Shown: positions 1 to 10,626, counted from the stretch's first letter. The stretch is 64,000 bases of DNA from Bradyrhizobium sp. CCBAU 51765 (GCF_015291725.1 NZ_CP030038.1:7119001-7183000); one strand, 5' to 3'. The notes: a model not told the origin generated them from the sequence alone. Translations and numbers: made by a program.

Positions 1-1
1 A

Positions 2-3000
2 ACTGAAGGTCACGCTTTCGTTGGCGTGTGGCTTGTTGACGAGGACTTCTCAAGCCTTGTAATCGATGACCCGCAGATGTTGCGCAAGCGCGTGCAGCTC
101 GATGAGATGGTCCTGGTGGAGACGACGATCCTCACCGGGTCAAATCCAGGGCGTTTCAAACAAGCTGTCGATGCCGGCGCCAAGTTGATCGCCGAGGAGG
201 CAACGTCCGAGTTCGAGCTTGCCATCGACGTCAAGCGTGCACGAAGCGCTAAGATCCGGCCACTCGATCTATCGAGGTCCGGCGAGCCGACCATAACCCC
301 TTCTGGCGCACCGTCTGTCCCGAATGAACTTGGCGAAATTCCAAAATTTGAAGAGAATCTCGACAAACCACGGGAAGACGTTTCAGAACGGAGCCTGGAT
401 CGGCTAGAGGTTTGGAAACGCAATCTTCTAGACCTCACGCTGAGGAACCGACTGCTGAACTTCAAGGACTCGAAATCTACCATCGGGATCGAGTGCCCTG
501 ATGCGGCGATATTGGAGGACAAGCTCTCAGGTGGAGACCGCTTCAAATTGCTCGGAAGAGCCAGCGTGCTCGATGGCAGCGATGGCCGCGATACTGCGCT
601 GCTCGCGCAGCGACTGCAGGACGACGCCCGCAAAGATTTCATCTCTGACGCCATGGTCCGCGGCGAACTCCACACCGCCGTTCCGGAGACCGAACTCGAA
701 GGTCGGCTAACCGACCTCTACCGGGCCACCCGCCTCGCCTTCGAGGAGGGCGGGGCCAACATACTGTACCTCTGCCTCGGGTTCCTAAAGTGGACGCCCC
801 ACGATGGCGCCGGGCCCTACCGCGTTCCGTTGATCCTTGTCCCGGTCCAGCTTGAGCGCAAGAGCGTGCGCTCCGGCTTTCGCCTCGCGCTGCACGAGGA
901 TGAGGCTCGGTTCAATCCGACCCTGCTGCAGATGCTGAAGCAGGATTTTGACCTCTCGATTCCCGAACTCGAAGGAGAATTGCCGGAAGACGCAACTGGG
1001 GTCGATGTTGCAGGTATTTGGAAGACAATCAGGCGTCATATCAAGAGTATCAAAGGCTGGGAGGTTACCGAGCAGGTCGTGCTCGCGACGCTGTCCTTCA
1101 CGAAGTACCTGATGTGGAAGGATCTCGTCGACCGCACCGAAATCCTGAAGCGAAATTCGGTGGTCCGGCATCTGATAGACACCCCCACCCACACCTGTGA
1201 CGGCTCGGGCGCCGCCTTTGTCGCAGAGCACACCATCGACCAAGTCATCGATCCGGCCGAACTCTTCACGCCGCTCTCGGCCGACTCCTCCCAAGTTGCT
1301 CGCCGCGCAGCGTGGAGGCGATTTCGTGCTCTTCGGCCCGCCGGGCACGGGCAAGAGCCAGACTATCGCGAATATGATCACGAACTGCCTCGCTCATCAA
1401 AAGACGGTTCTTTTCGTGTCGCAAAAGACTGCTGCGCTCGAAGTCGTAAGACAGCGAATGCAGGCGATCGGTCTCGGTAATTACTGTCTCGAGGTTCATT
1501 CGACCAAAGCCCAGAAGTCTAATGTGCTGGAGCAGCTGGCCACCGCCTGGCGCGAGCGCAATCTCGTCACCGAGGAACATTGGTCGGCAGCGGCTAGCGA
1601 GCTGAAGCGGCGACGCGACCAACTGAACAAGCTTGTTTCCGCGCTACACCGGCGCCGCGCCAATGGAATGACAGCATACGAGGCCTTCGGACGGGTCGTC
1701 GCCGATCGCGATCGGTTTTCAGACGTCGGCCTGACATGGCCTATCGGTTCGGTACATACCCCCGAAGATCTCGTTCGCATGCGCGAGATTTGCTCAGATA
1801 TTCGCACCGCCCTCGAAGCCGTGGGTGATCCTGTCAATCATCCACTCAAAGGCATCGAGCAGACCAAATGGAGTCCTGCGTGGGTACAGTCGCTTCAGCA
1901 GCTGGTCGACCGTCTCCATCTCGCCCTCCAGGAAGTTAGGACGGCTGCCGACGATCTGGTGTTGTCGATTGGGCTCGATGGCGCCGCTCGCAACGATGGT
2001 CTGTTGCCGCAACTGATCAAGCTCGTCTCGTTGCTGCTGCACGCCGATGCTGCGGACGGATCGCTTTTGCTCTCGACCGACGCACCAGAACGCGTGAACG
2101 CGTTGCACGACCTTGCCGACGCCGTAGGCCGGCTAAACGAAAAAAACTCGCAGCTTTCCGTCCAATACGAGCTCAGGGCGGCGCTGCTGGATCTGCCATC
2201 GCTCGGGCGTGATTGGACGGATGCATGCGCGTCGAATGTTCTCGTGCGAAGCGGCCGGAAAAAGAAGGTCAGATTGGCTCTGAAGCCATATTGCCCGGAC
2301 GAGGTGCCTGAGGACATCGGTCGAGACATTGTTGTGCTGCAAGAGCTCGCTGGCTTGCTGCGCGAAATCGAGAATACGAAACCTCGCTTCAGGGGCATGG
2401 AGCGCCTTTGGCGCGGGCCGCAGAGCGAGGTGTCTCGTTTCCAAGGGCTGATCGACTGGGCCACAAGCGTACGCGATGCGGTCGATGCATATCCTATCGA
2501 TGGCATGGAGCCGCATCAGCTGCTCCTGCATATCCAAGATATGCTGCTTCGCGACAACCCTCGCTTCCGGCCGAGCGGACAGGTCCGCCATGCATTCGAG
2601 GCTATGTACAGGGCATTTCCGAGTATGCACCGGACGGCCAAAGAGCTGGGTGCATGCATCGGCCTCGATGACCCGGAGGACATCGTCAAGCTCGAGTCTG
2701 GCTGGATCGAGGCCCTCCTCCAACGAACCGCGAATTGGAGATCAAACGTCATCAAGGCTCCGCAGTGGGCCACTTGGCGTTGGGCTGCTCGTTCGGCACG
2801 CGCAGCGGGACTTTCCCCTCTCGTCGATGCCGTCGAAAACGGAATCGTAGATGGGACGGCCCTCTCGAACGTCTTCGATTACTCTTATGCGCGCTGGATT
2901 GCCGAAGCTATCGTCAACGAGGACGAGGTTCTAAGTGGCTTTCTTGCGGAAAAGCACGAAGCCACGATTGAGGCGTTCATCGCCGCTGACAAGCGGGTTG

Positions 3001-5196
3001 AAGAACTCGCCAGAGACATCGTAAAGGCACGCATTGGGGCGGGGGTGCCAACTCAGACCAATTTCGGCAAGGATCCGGAATGGGGCACGCTCGCGCGCGA
3101 GATCAGTAAGAAAGCTCGGCACATGCCGCTTCGGCAGCTGTTTGGCCGCCTCCCGACGGTGCTAACCCAGCTCGCCCCATGCGTTATGATGAGCCCGCTT
3201 TCTATTGCGCAGTACCTACCCGCAGACGCCAAACCCTTCGATGTCGTCATTTTCGACGAGGCCTCTCAGATCCCGGTATGGGACGCAATCGGAGCGATTG
3301 CGCGCGGCACTCAAGTTGTGATCGTGGGCGACCCGGAGCAGCTGCCCCCTACGAACGTCGGACAGCGTGGCGTCGATGACGAAGATGACGACGGTTCGAC
3401 CGTCCAGAGCCAACAGAGCATACTTGACAAATGCCTTGCCTCGAACATTCCGAGCATGCGGCTGTCTTGGCACTACCGCAGCCGCCACGAGAGTCTAATC
3501 GCTTTCTCCAACGTCAAATATTATCGGGGTGAGCTGACGACTTTCCCCTCGCCCGTGACGCGCGATACCGCGGTCCGCTATATTCACGTAGAGGGCGGCG
3601 TCTACGAGCGAGGCGGCGCCAAGATAAACCGCAAGGAGGCCGAAGCCGTGGTGGCCGAGGTCGTCCGGCGCATGAAAACGTCGTCCCATTCAATTGGCGT
3701 CGTCACATTTAATGGCGAACAGCAACGGCTGATCGAGAACTTGCTCGATCAAGCCCGCCGCTCTGACCCATCGCTGGAGCCGCACTTCGATCGCAACCAG
3801 TCCAGGGAACCGATCCTGGTCAAGAACATCGAGAACGTGCAGGGCGACGAACGGGACGTGATCGTATTCTCGGTGGCGGTCGGACCGGACAAGACTGGAC
3901 GCGTCACAGCTCAGATCTCGTCGCTGAACAGCGAGGGCGGCCACCGCCGCCTCAACGTCGCGGTCACTCGTGCGCGGCGCGAGTTGTTGGTGTTCGCGAC
4001 ATTGCGGCCCGAGCAGATCGATCTCGGGCGGACCGGCGCCAAAGGTGTAGTCGACTTCAAACACTTCCTCGAATTCGCTGAGAACGGCGCACGGGCTATC
4101 GCCGAGGCCTTCTCGCCGACCGGGCGCGACGCGGAATCGCCGTTTGAGGACGCTGTGATGCGGGCCCTCCAAGAGAAGGGTTGGGAGGTTCATCCTCAGG
4201 TGGGCGTCTCCTTCTTCCGGATCGATCTCGGCGTCGTTCATCCGGATTTCCCTGGGCGATATCTTGCCGGCGTCGAATGCGACGGCGCCGCCTACCACCG
4301 ATCGGCCACCGCCCGCGACCGCGACCGTCTGCGCGAAATGGTGCTTACAGATCTTGGTTGGCGAATTCGGCGGATCTGGAGCACGGAATGGTGGATGGAT
4401 TCATCTACTGCGACGGAAAAGATCCACGCGAGGCTGGTCGCCGATCTCGAAGCCGACCGTGCTTCTCGGCGAGCTCCCGCGATAAGTGAAGAACCAACGC
4501 CTCCGCCGGAGAGAATCCCGTCCGTTAATGATACCGGCGAGCCGGCTGGCGCCGAAACGTCGGTCGCAGAGGCGGCCCCCGAGTCTGAGCAAACCGAAGT
4601 CTCGCCGGAATCGGTAAACGACGACGGAGCGCCTGTCAGGGAAACGAAGGTCTACGCTCGTGGACCGATGACCGAGGTGCGGGAGCCCGATCGAGGGACG
4701 GCCGCGTATGTCAAAGCCGATCCCGCAAATGTGGCGCCCCCTGATCGGGAGCGCTTCTACGACGCGAGCTACCGCGGGACACTCCGTAGTATGGTCGATC
4801 ATGTTGTCCATACCGAAGCCCCGATCTATTTCGACGTGATTGTAGATCGCATAGCGCGTGCACACGGTTTCATGCGCTCGGGTGAGACGGTGCAAAAGAT
4901 CGTCGCCTCATCCCTCGGACAAAATCGGTTTCCGATGTCCAAGGACGGCGAGCGGCAGATTGTTTGGCCTCAGGATGCCGCGGCGCAGGACAGGGCTCCT
5001 TACAGGGGCGCTGGGGGGACGCGATCACAGTGACATTCCGCTTCCCGAATTGGCGGGTCTCGCTGGGATGCTGCGGACCGCTGGCCTCGAGGAAGATGAG
5101 GATATCATCCGCGGCATGCAGGAGCACTTCGGCTTAGGGCGGCTGGCAGCTTCGACCCGCGATCGTTTCGAAGCTGCTGTGGCGGCAGCTAGCTAG
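2..5196 (+). pseudogene. DUF4011/COG1112-type helicase with MTES_1575-like nuclease and DUF3320 domains, 5'-partial, two frameshifts
   Basis: The reading frame is open from base 2, so the gene starts upstream of the window. Visible parts in order are the DUF4011 signature LLDLTLRNRLLNFK (about 430-470), Walker A GPPGTGKS (about 1338-1361), Walker B DEASQIP with a GDPEQLPPTN motif (about 3255-3360), a WHYRSRHE motif (about 3470), superfamily I motifs near 3840-4000, a nuclease-like segment with the VECDG motif (about 4130-4400), and a DUF3320-like end. The frame changes near 1290-1300 (before the Walker A stretch) and again near the G6 run at 5013-5018. Only the third frame gives the expected HSDIPLPELAGLA ending, stopping at 5196. 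Members of this family are large helicase-nucleases often found in accessory or defence islands. With two frameshifts it is probably inactive, unless they are sequencing errors. Confidence 0.8.
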
Positions 5197-5457
5197 CCCT
5201 ACAGATTGGCTCAAGAGACTGTTCGTGCGCGAAAGGATCTTCCAGCAGCTGCTACCTCAAAGCGCGCGCCCGGCCCGCGGCTGGCGGGGCCTTCCAGAAC
5301 CGCCGCGTCGGGCGGCTCCGCCCGGGTTCCCAGACGGCGGAGAGGACCTGGGTCCGGCCTCGTGCCCGAGCTCATTCGCAGGGAGGCGAATGAAGCGGAG
5401 CCAAGGTTCCAGAATAGTGGACCTGGACTAATTTCGCATAAACCATTGATTTTGCTA

Positions 5458-5558
5458 TTGTTACCATTTTGTCGAAATGGACACAAGGGCTTGCTACCAT
5501 TTCGGCATAATGGATACAAAAAAAGACCTTTGTTACCACTTCGCCAAAATGGTAACAA
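5458..5558. repeat. Three 29-bp imperfect palindromes upstream of the nucleotidyltransferase gene
   Basis: Copies lie at 5458-5486, 5491-5519 and 5530-5558. Each has a left arm close to TTGTTACCATTT and a right arm close to AAATGGTAACAA around a 5-base centre. The third copy is the most symmetric and ends 6 bases before the ATG at 5565. They look like operators for a dimeric repressor or self-regulator. The copy spacings (33 and 39 bases) are both multiples of three, and one frame through them reads a repeated Cys-Tyr-His-Phe, so a short repetitive peptide is a less likely alternative. Confidence 0.75.
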
Positions 5559-5564
5559 AGACCC

Positions 5565-6731
5565 ATGAAGCAGTTTTCAAACATCGACCAAGTCATGTTT
5601 TCCGACCTGGTTCAAAAGGCGACTGACGCCGACTTCGATGAGAATTTCCCGGAGAACGGGACCTTTCTCAAACAGAAGCGGGCCAATCGCGAATACTACT
5701 ATTACAAGGCCTATGAGACCTCCGGCGGCCAGGGACCGACGAAGACGGCCCTCAAATACGTCGGGCCGGCCGACGATCCGGAGATCGCCAAGCGCGCCCA
5801 AGCGTTTCAGCGCACGAAGATCGGATATCGCGCGCGTCGAGAGCTGGCTGCGAAGTTGAGGCGGGCGGGCTACCCGGCTCCGCCTCATATGGAAGGTCTC
5901 GTTGTCAGCGAACTCGCGCGAGCGGGACTTTTTCGACTTCGCGCCACGCTTGTCGGTTCGATGGCTTATCAAACATACAGCGGCATCCTCGGCGTCAGGC
6001 TTCCCGACGAACTCGTCACGACCGAGGATATGGATATCGCCAAGTTCTACGGCATCTCGATCTCGATCGATGAGAGCATGCCGGACATTGAAGACATCCT
6101 GAAAAAGGTCGATCCGACGTTCGCGCCCTCGTTCTCCCCCGACGAGACGAAGCTGTTCAGCGGTTTCGCCAACGCCACCGGGTTCAAAGTCGAATTCCTC
6201 ACGCCGAACCGGGGCGACGAGGACTACTCCTCCAGGCTAACGAAGATGCCGTCGTTGGGGCCGTCGGTGGGCGCACAGGTATTACGGTTCTTGGACTACC
6301 TGATCCATGAGCCGATCCGCTCCGTCGTTCTGCACGATGCAGGCGTACCGGTCCTTGTACCGGCGCCGGAGCGCTACGCCATCCACAAGCTCATAGTCGC
6401 GACCAAGAGGAACGTCTTCTTTGCGGACAAGGCGAAGAAGGACATCAACCAAGCCGGTGCGCTCATTCAGGCGTTCGATACCGTTAAGCGCGGAAGTGAC
6501 CTAGGCTTCGCATGGATGGAGGCATGGGAACGCGGAGCGAGATGGCGACGCCGCCTTGGCGTTGGCGCCCTACGTCTTTCCGATGACACTTTCGCCATGC
6601 TCTCAAAGGGTGTCGCTGAAGCGGCCAAACTCGACGGGAAGTCGGCAGACGAGTACGGCCTTACGGGTGGCAAGGACGGGCTTCTCGCGCGCCTCTCGAT
6701 AGCGAAGGCGACAGCAGCGCCTGCGCCGTAA
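5565..6731 (+). CDS. GSU2403-family nucleotidyltransferase-fold protein
   Basis: This 388-residue protein starts MKQFSNIDQVMFSDLV. The middle carries a minimal nucleotidyltransferase-like core: LVGSMAYQTYSGILG (about residues 130-145), then TTEDMDIAKF with paired acidic residues (about 157-166), and later FKVEFLTPNRG. These fit the GSU2403-type nucleotidyltransferase fold, a family related to the nucleotidyltransferase toxins and antitoxins. The real substrate is unknown. No good Shine-Dalgarno sequence precedes the ATG; instead the third palindrome abuts it, which suggests transcription is controlled right at the start. No partner gene follows, because a decayed IS66 element begins about 200 bp downstream. 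The gene appears intact. Confidence 0.75.
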   Translation: MKQFSNIDQVMFSDLVQKATDADFDENFPENGTFLKQKRANREYYYYKAYETSGGQGPTKTALKYVGPADDPEIAKRAQAFQRTKIGYRARRELAAKLRRAGYPAPPHMEGLVVSELARAGLFRLRATLVGSMAYQTYSGILGVRLPDELVTTEDMDIAKFYGISISIDESMPDIEDILKKVDPTFAPSFSPDETKLFSGFANATGFKVEFLTPNRGDEDYSSRLTKMPSLGPSVGAQVLRFLDYLIHEPIRSVVLHDAGVPVLVPAPERYAIHKLIVATKRNVFFADKAKKDINQAGALIQAFDTVKRGSDLGFAWMEAWERGARWRRRLGVGALRLSDDTFAMLSKGVAEAAKLDGKSADEYGLTGGKDGLLARLSIAKATAAPAP

Positions 6732-6950
6732 CGGTACATTGGCTCGTCGACGGGACATGGCAGCCCTGCAAGGCTCCCCTCGCCTATAGGGCGACACCTT
6801 CTTCCCGATCGGCATGCCGATGCTGCTGCTGATTGTCGTCATCGCGGCATGACGTATCGCGCGATACCTGGGGAGGCATACAGTCGCGTGCGACAGCGCG
6901 CAACCGTAATCGAATCCTTGGAGCAGGCTCAATGGCGGGCCCGTTCCACG

Positions 6951-7935
6951 CCAAGGATTCGCTTGCCGCTGCCGGAGAAGCTTTGAAGATGCCGTGTGGG
7001 ATGCTCCTGCCGCCGGTCGCGCGAGGCGTAATAGAGCGCGCCCGGCGGCGCCCCGCCCGCCAGACGGCCGATCGTCGCGAACGTAGGTCCAGATATGCCC
7101 CTTGACCGTCTGGCCCTTGGCCAGGATCGGCACCGTGGTGTCATCACCGTGCAGCCGCTCGGCGGCGAGGACATGGCGCTCAATCAGCCCATAGATCGGC
7201 TGCAGGGCCGCCGCGCAGGCGCCGACCTGGTCAGCCAGTGTCGACAGGCTCAGATCGATGCCCTCCCGGGCGTAGCGCTCGCTCTGCCGATTCAAGGGCT
7301 GATGCTGGCCGAACTTCTCGAACAGGATCATGGCCAACAGGTTCGGCCCGGCAAAGCCGCGCGGCGTCACGTGGAAGGGGGCCGGCGGCTGGGTGATCGT
7401 CTCACAGTCCCGGCATGAGAACTTCTCGCGCACCGTCTGGATCACTTTCCACTGCCGGGGAAATGACCTCCAGCGTCTCGGTGATATCTTCGCCCAGCTT
7501 TGATAGCTTCGATGAGCCGCAGCAAGGGCAGCTCTGCGGTGCGGCTACTACGACACGCTTGCGCGGCAAAAGGTCGGGGAACGGTTTGCGCGACGGAGGC
7601 TTGCGCTGGAAGGATTGCACCGTCTGCGCCCTGGCTGCCGCCCTCTCAGCCGCCAACTCGTCTTCGGTCGCGGTTGCTTCCAGCTCTTCGAGCTCGAGCT
7701 CCATCTGCTCCAAGAGCCGTGCCTTGCGCTCCGAGCGGCTGCCGTAAATCTGGCGACGCAGCTTCTCGATCTCGAGCTTGAGGTAACTGATCAGTGCCTC
7801 GGCCGCCTTCGCATTGGCAGCTTCCGCTTTAGCGTTCGCCGCAACCGCCTCCGCTTCCAGGCGCGCGGCGCGCTCCGCGAGGATCATCGCATGCGCAGCG
7901 GCAAGATCGGTCGGAAGCGATTCAGATGTGGTCAC
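6951..7935 (-). pseudogene. tnpC: IS66-family TnpC transposase, frameshifted and 3'-truncated
   Basis: The N-terminal half (from 7935) has the typical IS66 coiled-coil segment with YLKLEIEKLRRQIYGSRSE and the CPCCGSSKL zinc-binding motif. After a frameshift near 7420-7440 the second segment continues with FSCRDCE, FAGPNLLAMILFEKFGQHQPLNRQ and the DDE-type start LHGDDTTVPIL. Another frame change near 7040 precedes RDRRQEHPTRHL, and similarity ends near 6960, so the last third of the transposase is missing. It belongs to the same element as the tnpB and tnpA pieces at 7981-8102, 9571-9800 and 9792-10188. Confidence 0.85.
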
Positions 7936-7980
7936 GATGATGATGGAATCACATCCATCACGATCCGCAAGCTCAAAGCC

Positions 7981-8102
7981 TCATCCGACCGATGTCGGTC
8001 GCCACGTCTCTTGTGGGTGCCGCCAGTCGATCCCGGACAAGAGATAACCGAGCTGCGCCGACGAGATCGTCACCACACCCTCGGCCGGGCTCGGCCAGAT
8101 GA
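7981..8102 (-). pseudogene. tnpB: 3' part of IS66 TnpB, separated from its 5' part by an IS1111-type insertion
   Basis: Reading leftwards from 8102, the minus strand encodes IWPSPAEGVVTISSAQLGYL and then LLSGIDWRHPQETWRPTSVG, the usual end of IS66 TnpB, followed by a stop at 7981. The preceding residues RVERGRFI lie about 1.47 kb away (near 9571-9595). Joining the two pieces restores RGRFIWPSPAE, so the intervening DNA is a later insertion. Confidence 0.85.
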
Positions 8103-8176
8103 CATGGCCTTTTCCTGCCCGTGATCGCATCTTGGGCGTCGCCCGGATTGGACCCGGCAAAGAAGGAGAAAATGCG

Positions 8177-9283
8177 ATGCAATCGGTTTGTGCCTTCGTT
8201 GGTCTCGACGTACACAAGGAGACAATTTCTGTCGCGGTAGCGGACGTTGGGCGAGCGGGTGAGGTTCGGCATGTCGGCACGATCAAGAACGATCCGACGG
8301 CAATCGGCAAACTCGCTCGGAGTCTGGCGCGTCGACATGGTGTCGTCGAGTTCGTCTACGAGGCTGGATCATGCGGCTACAACGTTCAACGTCAACTCTC
8401 GACAATGGGGATGATCTGCAGAGTGTGCGCGCCCTCGTTGACGCCACGCAAGCCGGGCGAGCGGATCAAGAATGACCGGCGCGACGCCATCATTTTGGCT
8501 CGTCTGCATCGGGCCGGTGAGCTCACCTATGTCTGGGTGCCGGACGCGCTTCATGAGGCACTACGCGACCTGGTACGGGCGCGGCACGCAGCTGGTCAGG
8601 ATGTCCGCCGAGATCGCATTCGCATTCAGGCGTTCATGCTCCGTTGCGACTTACGCTTCGAGGGTAAGGCTTGGAGTCGCCGACACCGGATATGGCTCTG
8701 CAACAGGACGTTCGCCCATCCGGCGCAACAGATTGCATTCCAGACCTATCTCAACGCACTTGAGCATGACGAGGCTCGCAAGGCTGGAGTAGAGGAGCAA
8801 ATCCGCGAACTACTCGCGAGCTCCCCGTGGGCCAAACAGATGCAGGCTCTGCAAGCATTGAAGGGCGTCGGTCCGATCGTCGCCGCTACGATACTCGCCG
8901 AGGTCGGAGACTTCTCCCGCTTCGCTCATCCGCGGCAGCTCGTTGCCTACTTCGGCCTCGCCCCAGGCGAGCACAGCAGCGGCGGTACGGTAAGGCCGCG
9001 CGGCATCACCAAGGCGGGCAGTTCGATCGCGCGGGCCGTGCTGTGTGAAGCTGCCTGGAGCTATCGTACCACGCCGAAGGTCGGGCAATGGATGAAAGAG
9101 CGTTGCCCGCCAGTTTCACAAGATATCGCTGCTCTGGCCTGGAAAGCGCAGCTACGTCTGCACAAGACCTATCGGAAGCTTACCGCGCGCGGAAAACGCT
9201 CAGTCGTCGCTACCGCTGCAGTTGCGCGGGAACTGCTCGGCTTTATCTGGTCCATCGGCCAGCGCGTCCCGCTAGGCGCGTAA
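8177..9283 (+). CDS. IS110-family (IS1111-type) DEDD transposase
   Basis: The ATG at 8177 was chosen over the upstream in-frame start at 8099 because it follows a good ribosome-binding stretch (aagaaggag) and starts the family's usual sequence MQSVCAFVGLDVHKE. The N-terminal RuvC-like DEDD domain shows GLDVHK, YEAGSCGY and KNDRRDAIILARL. The C-terminal transposase_20 segment shows LKGVGPIVAATILAEVGDFSRF and LAPGEHSSGG. At 368 residues it is full length with no internal stop. The enzyme should catalyse RNA-guided recombination of the element; it is the only apparently intact IS110-type transposase in the window. Confidence 0.93.
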   Translation: MQSVCAFVGLDVHKETISVAVADVGRAGEVRHVGTIKNDPTAIGKLARSLARRHGVVEFVYEAGSCGYNVQRQLSTMGMICRVCAPSLTPRKPGERIKNDRRDAIILARLHRAGELTYVWVPDALHEALRDLVRARHAAGQDVRRDRIRIQAFMLRCDLRFEGKAWSRRHRIWLCNRTFAHPAQQIAFQTYLNALEHDEARKAGVEEQIRELLASSPWAKQMQALQALKGVGPIVAATILAEVGDFSRFAHPRQLVAYFGLAPGEHSSGGTVRPRGITKAGSSIARAVLCEAAWSYRTTPKVGQWMKERCPPVSQDIAALAWKAQLRLHKTYRKLTARGKRSVVATAAVARELLGFIWSIGQRVPLGA

Positions 9284-9552
9284 TCGAAGACGTATCCTAC
9301 GATCCGCATCAGCGAGGACGCCGAGCGCGGTAGAGGGAATCCTCGAGTTCATTTTGGACAGCGGAAACGCCGACGTCCGAGGCCGGAGCGAGGCAGCCCT
9401 CCGACGCACCGTCATCATGGGGTAGCCAATCCCCGCATAGGAGTCTGAGCGACCGTCGAGAACACTCGGCGTCCTCACCCATGCGGATCGTATGCATCAA
9501 ATATCCACGTCCCAAAACGGGCGATCGGGAAGCTGTGTTCAAAACAGTTGAC
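9284..9552 (+). ncRNA. Putative bridge-RNA region of the IS1111-type element
   Basis: This 269-bp segment lies between the transposase stop and the right subterminal repeat and has no convincing ORF. In the IS110 family the non-coding end carries a structured guide RNA; in the IS1111 subgroup it lies 3' of the transposase. The second IS1111-type element here has a 3' segment of nearly the same length (53334-53596). A segment gagttcattttgg near 9347 loosely resembles the rejoined target ttcatctgg, which is only suggestive. No fold was calculated. Confidence 0.4.
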
Positions 9553-9570
9553 AAAGGCCATAGGAGATGA

Positions 9571-9800
9571 AGCGGCCGCGCTCAACGCGTTTTGTGAACA
9601 GGCAGGCGCCCTGACCGTCATGCCAGATCACCTTCAGCAGGTTGCCGCGGCGACCGCGAAGCAAAACAGGTGGCCGCCCAGCGGGTCGCGATGCAAGATC
9701 TCCTGAACCTGTAATGCCAGCGACGGAAAGCGCTTCCGCATGTCGGTATGGCCGGTCGCGAGCCATACCCGCACGCCGGCCGGCAACGGGATCATCGCGG
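9571..9800 (-). pseudogene. tnpB: 5' part of IS66 TnpB, frameshifted
   Basis: The minus strand reads MIPLPAGVRVWLATGHTDMR from about 9796, then SLALQVQEILHRDPLGGHLF. A one-base loss near 9660 shifts the frame before RGRRGNLLKVIWHDGQGACL and TKRVERGRFI. These are the conserved blocks of IS66 TnpB. The coding sequence stops abruptly at the IS1111-type insertion and resumes at 8102. Confidence 0.85.
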
Positions 9801-10188
9801 CCGTCCATCAGTCAGCGCCGCCACGACTGCGGTCAGCGTCGCCGCGTCAACCGCACCGGTGATCCGCATCCGAGCCCCGGCCGCGAACTCAATCTCGATC
9901 GCACCGCAGCTTCCCGAGGGCGCCGTCAACGGTTGCCGGTCTGGCGCAATGGAGACTGCCGCAAAACCGACCTCGTCATCCTGCCGCTGCATCGGCTCGG
10001 GCCCGCAAGCGAGGACACCGGTCCGCGCCTGCCGCCGCCAGGCCGTAACCAGGTTGCGGTGAACGTCGTGTCGCCGAGCAACCTCGACAACACTGGCCCC
10101 AGGCGCCAGACTCTCCTCCACGATCCGAAGCGGTACTCTTCCACCGCCGTCGCCGCTCAGGACCGGACAGAACCGTAACCGTCGTCAC
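9792..10188 (-). pseudogene. tnpA: IS66 TnpA, frameshifted
   Basis: The minus strand starts MTTVTVLSGPERRRRW at 10188, then a small deletion near 10135 changes frame. It continues with EESLAPGASVVEVARRHDVH and RNLVTAWRRQARTGVL, the HTH region of IS66 TnpA/OrfA proteins, and ends at 9792 overlapping the tnpB start. It is the first gene of the same decayed IS66 element. Confidence 0.8.
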
Positions 10189-10246
10189 GTTTGCTCATTT
10201 TCTTGCGAATTAATGCGCAAACCATCTCACGCTCGAACCCGATCCG

Positions 10247-10273
10247 GTAAGGCGGCCTCCACCGGAGGCGTAC
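10247..10273. repeat. Likely IS66 terminal region palindrome
   Basis: An inverted repeat, gtaaggcggcctcc then ggaggcgtac, lies just upstream of tnpA where the IS66 end would be expected. IS66-family termini typically begin with GTAA. The matching other end was lost with the 3' part of tnpC, so this assignment cannot be confirmed inside the window. The remaining stretch 10274-10626 holds no gene that I recognise. Confidence 0.4.
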
Positions 10274-10626
10274 GCTCATCTTTGCCTCCTTTTGCTGATG
10301 CTTTAGCTTTGGCCGAGGTGCTTGGCGCATCAGCGCACTTGGAAAGGCTACCGCTGAGGGATGCCGGCAACTAGTATAAAAGTGGACTGGAGAGACTTGT
10401 CGTCAGCCGGCTCAGACCTGATTTGTGAGCGCAGGCGTCTCGTTGGCGTATTTGCTGTGTGCAGCTGGTCGGGTTTGGGTCTTGGTTGTGTGCAAACGGA
10501 TAGGTCGGACGCGGCGTGGTCGCCAATCATTGCAGGCGGCCGGTGCTGACGCATCGGATCGTCCAATGACCGGCCAAAGTGGGTATCGCGACGGGGTATT
10601 GCGGTTTTGGGCGCGGTTTCCGGCCT

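Larger units (their letters stand above)
8103..9570 (+). mobile_element. IS110-family element, IS1111 type, inserted in IS66 tnpB
   Basis: The ends come from rejoining the broken tnpB reading frame: target sequence ends with agatga at 8097-8102 and resumes with agatga at 9565-9570, giving an element of about 1468 bp with a 6-base overlap that could be a shared core or duplication. Just inside the ends lies a perfect 9-base inverted repeat, ATGGCCTTT at 8104-8112 and its complement at 9553-9561. Subterminal repeats and a DEDD-type transposase fit the IS1111 subgroup of IS110. There are 74 bp before the transposase start and about 280 bp after its stop. Confidence 0.8.

Noticed and set aside
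6770..6850. Hydrophobic segment after the nucleotidyltransferase (reads MPMLLLIVVIAA)
   Set aside because: Too short and without flanking coding signals; a similar-looking hydrophobic stretch near 18540 is not a true repeat.
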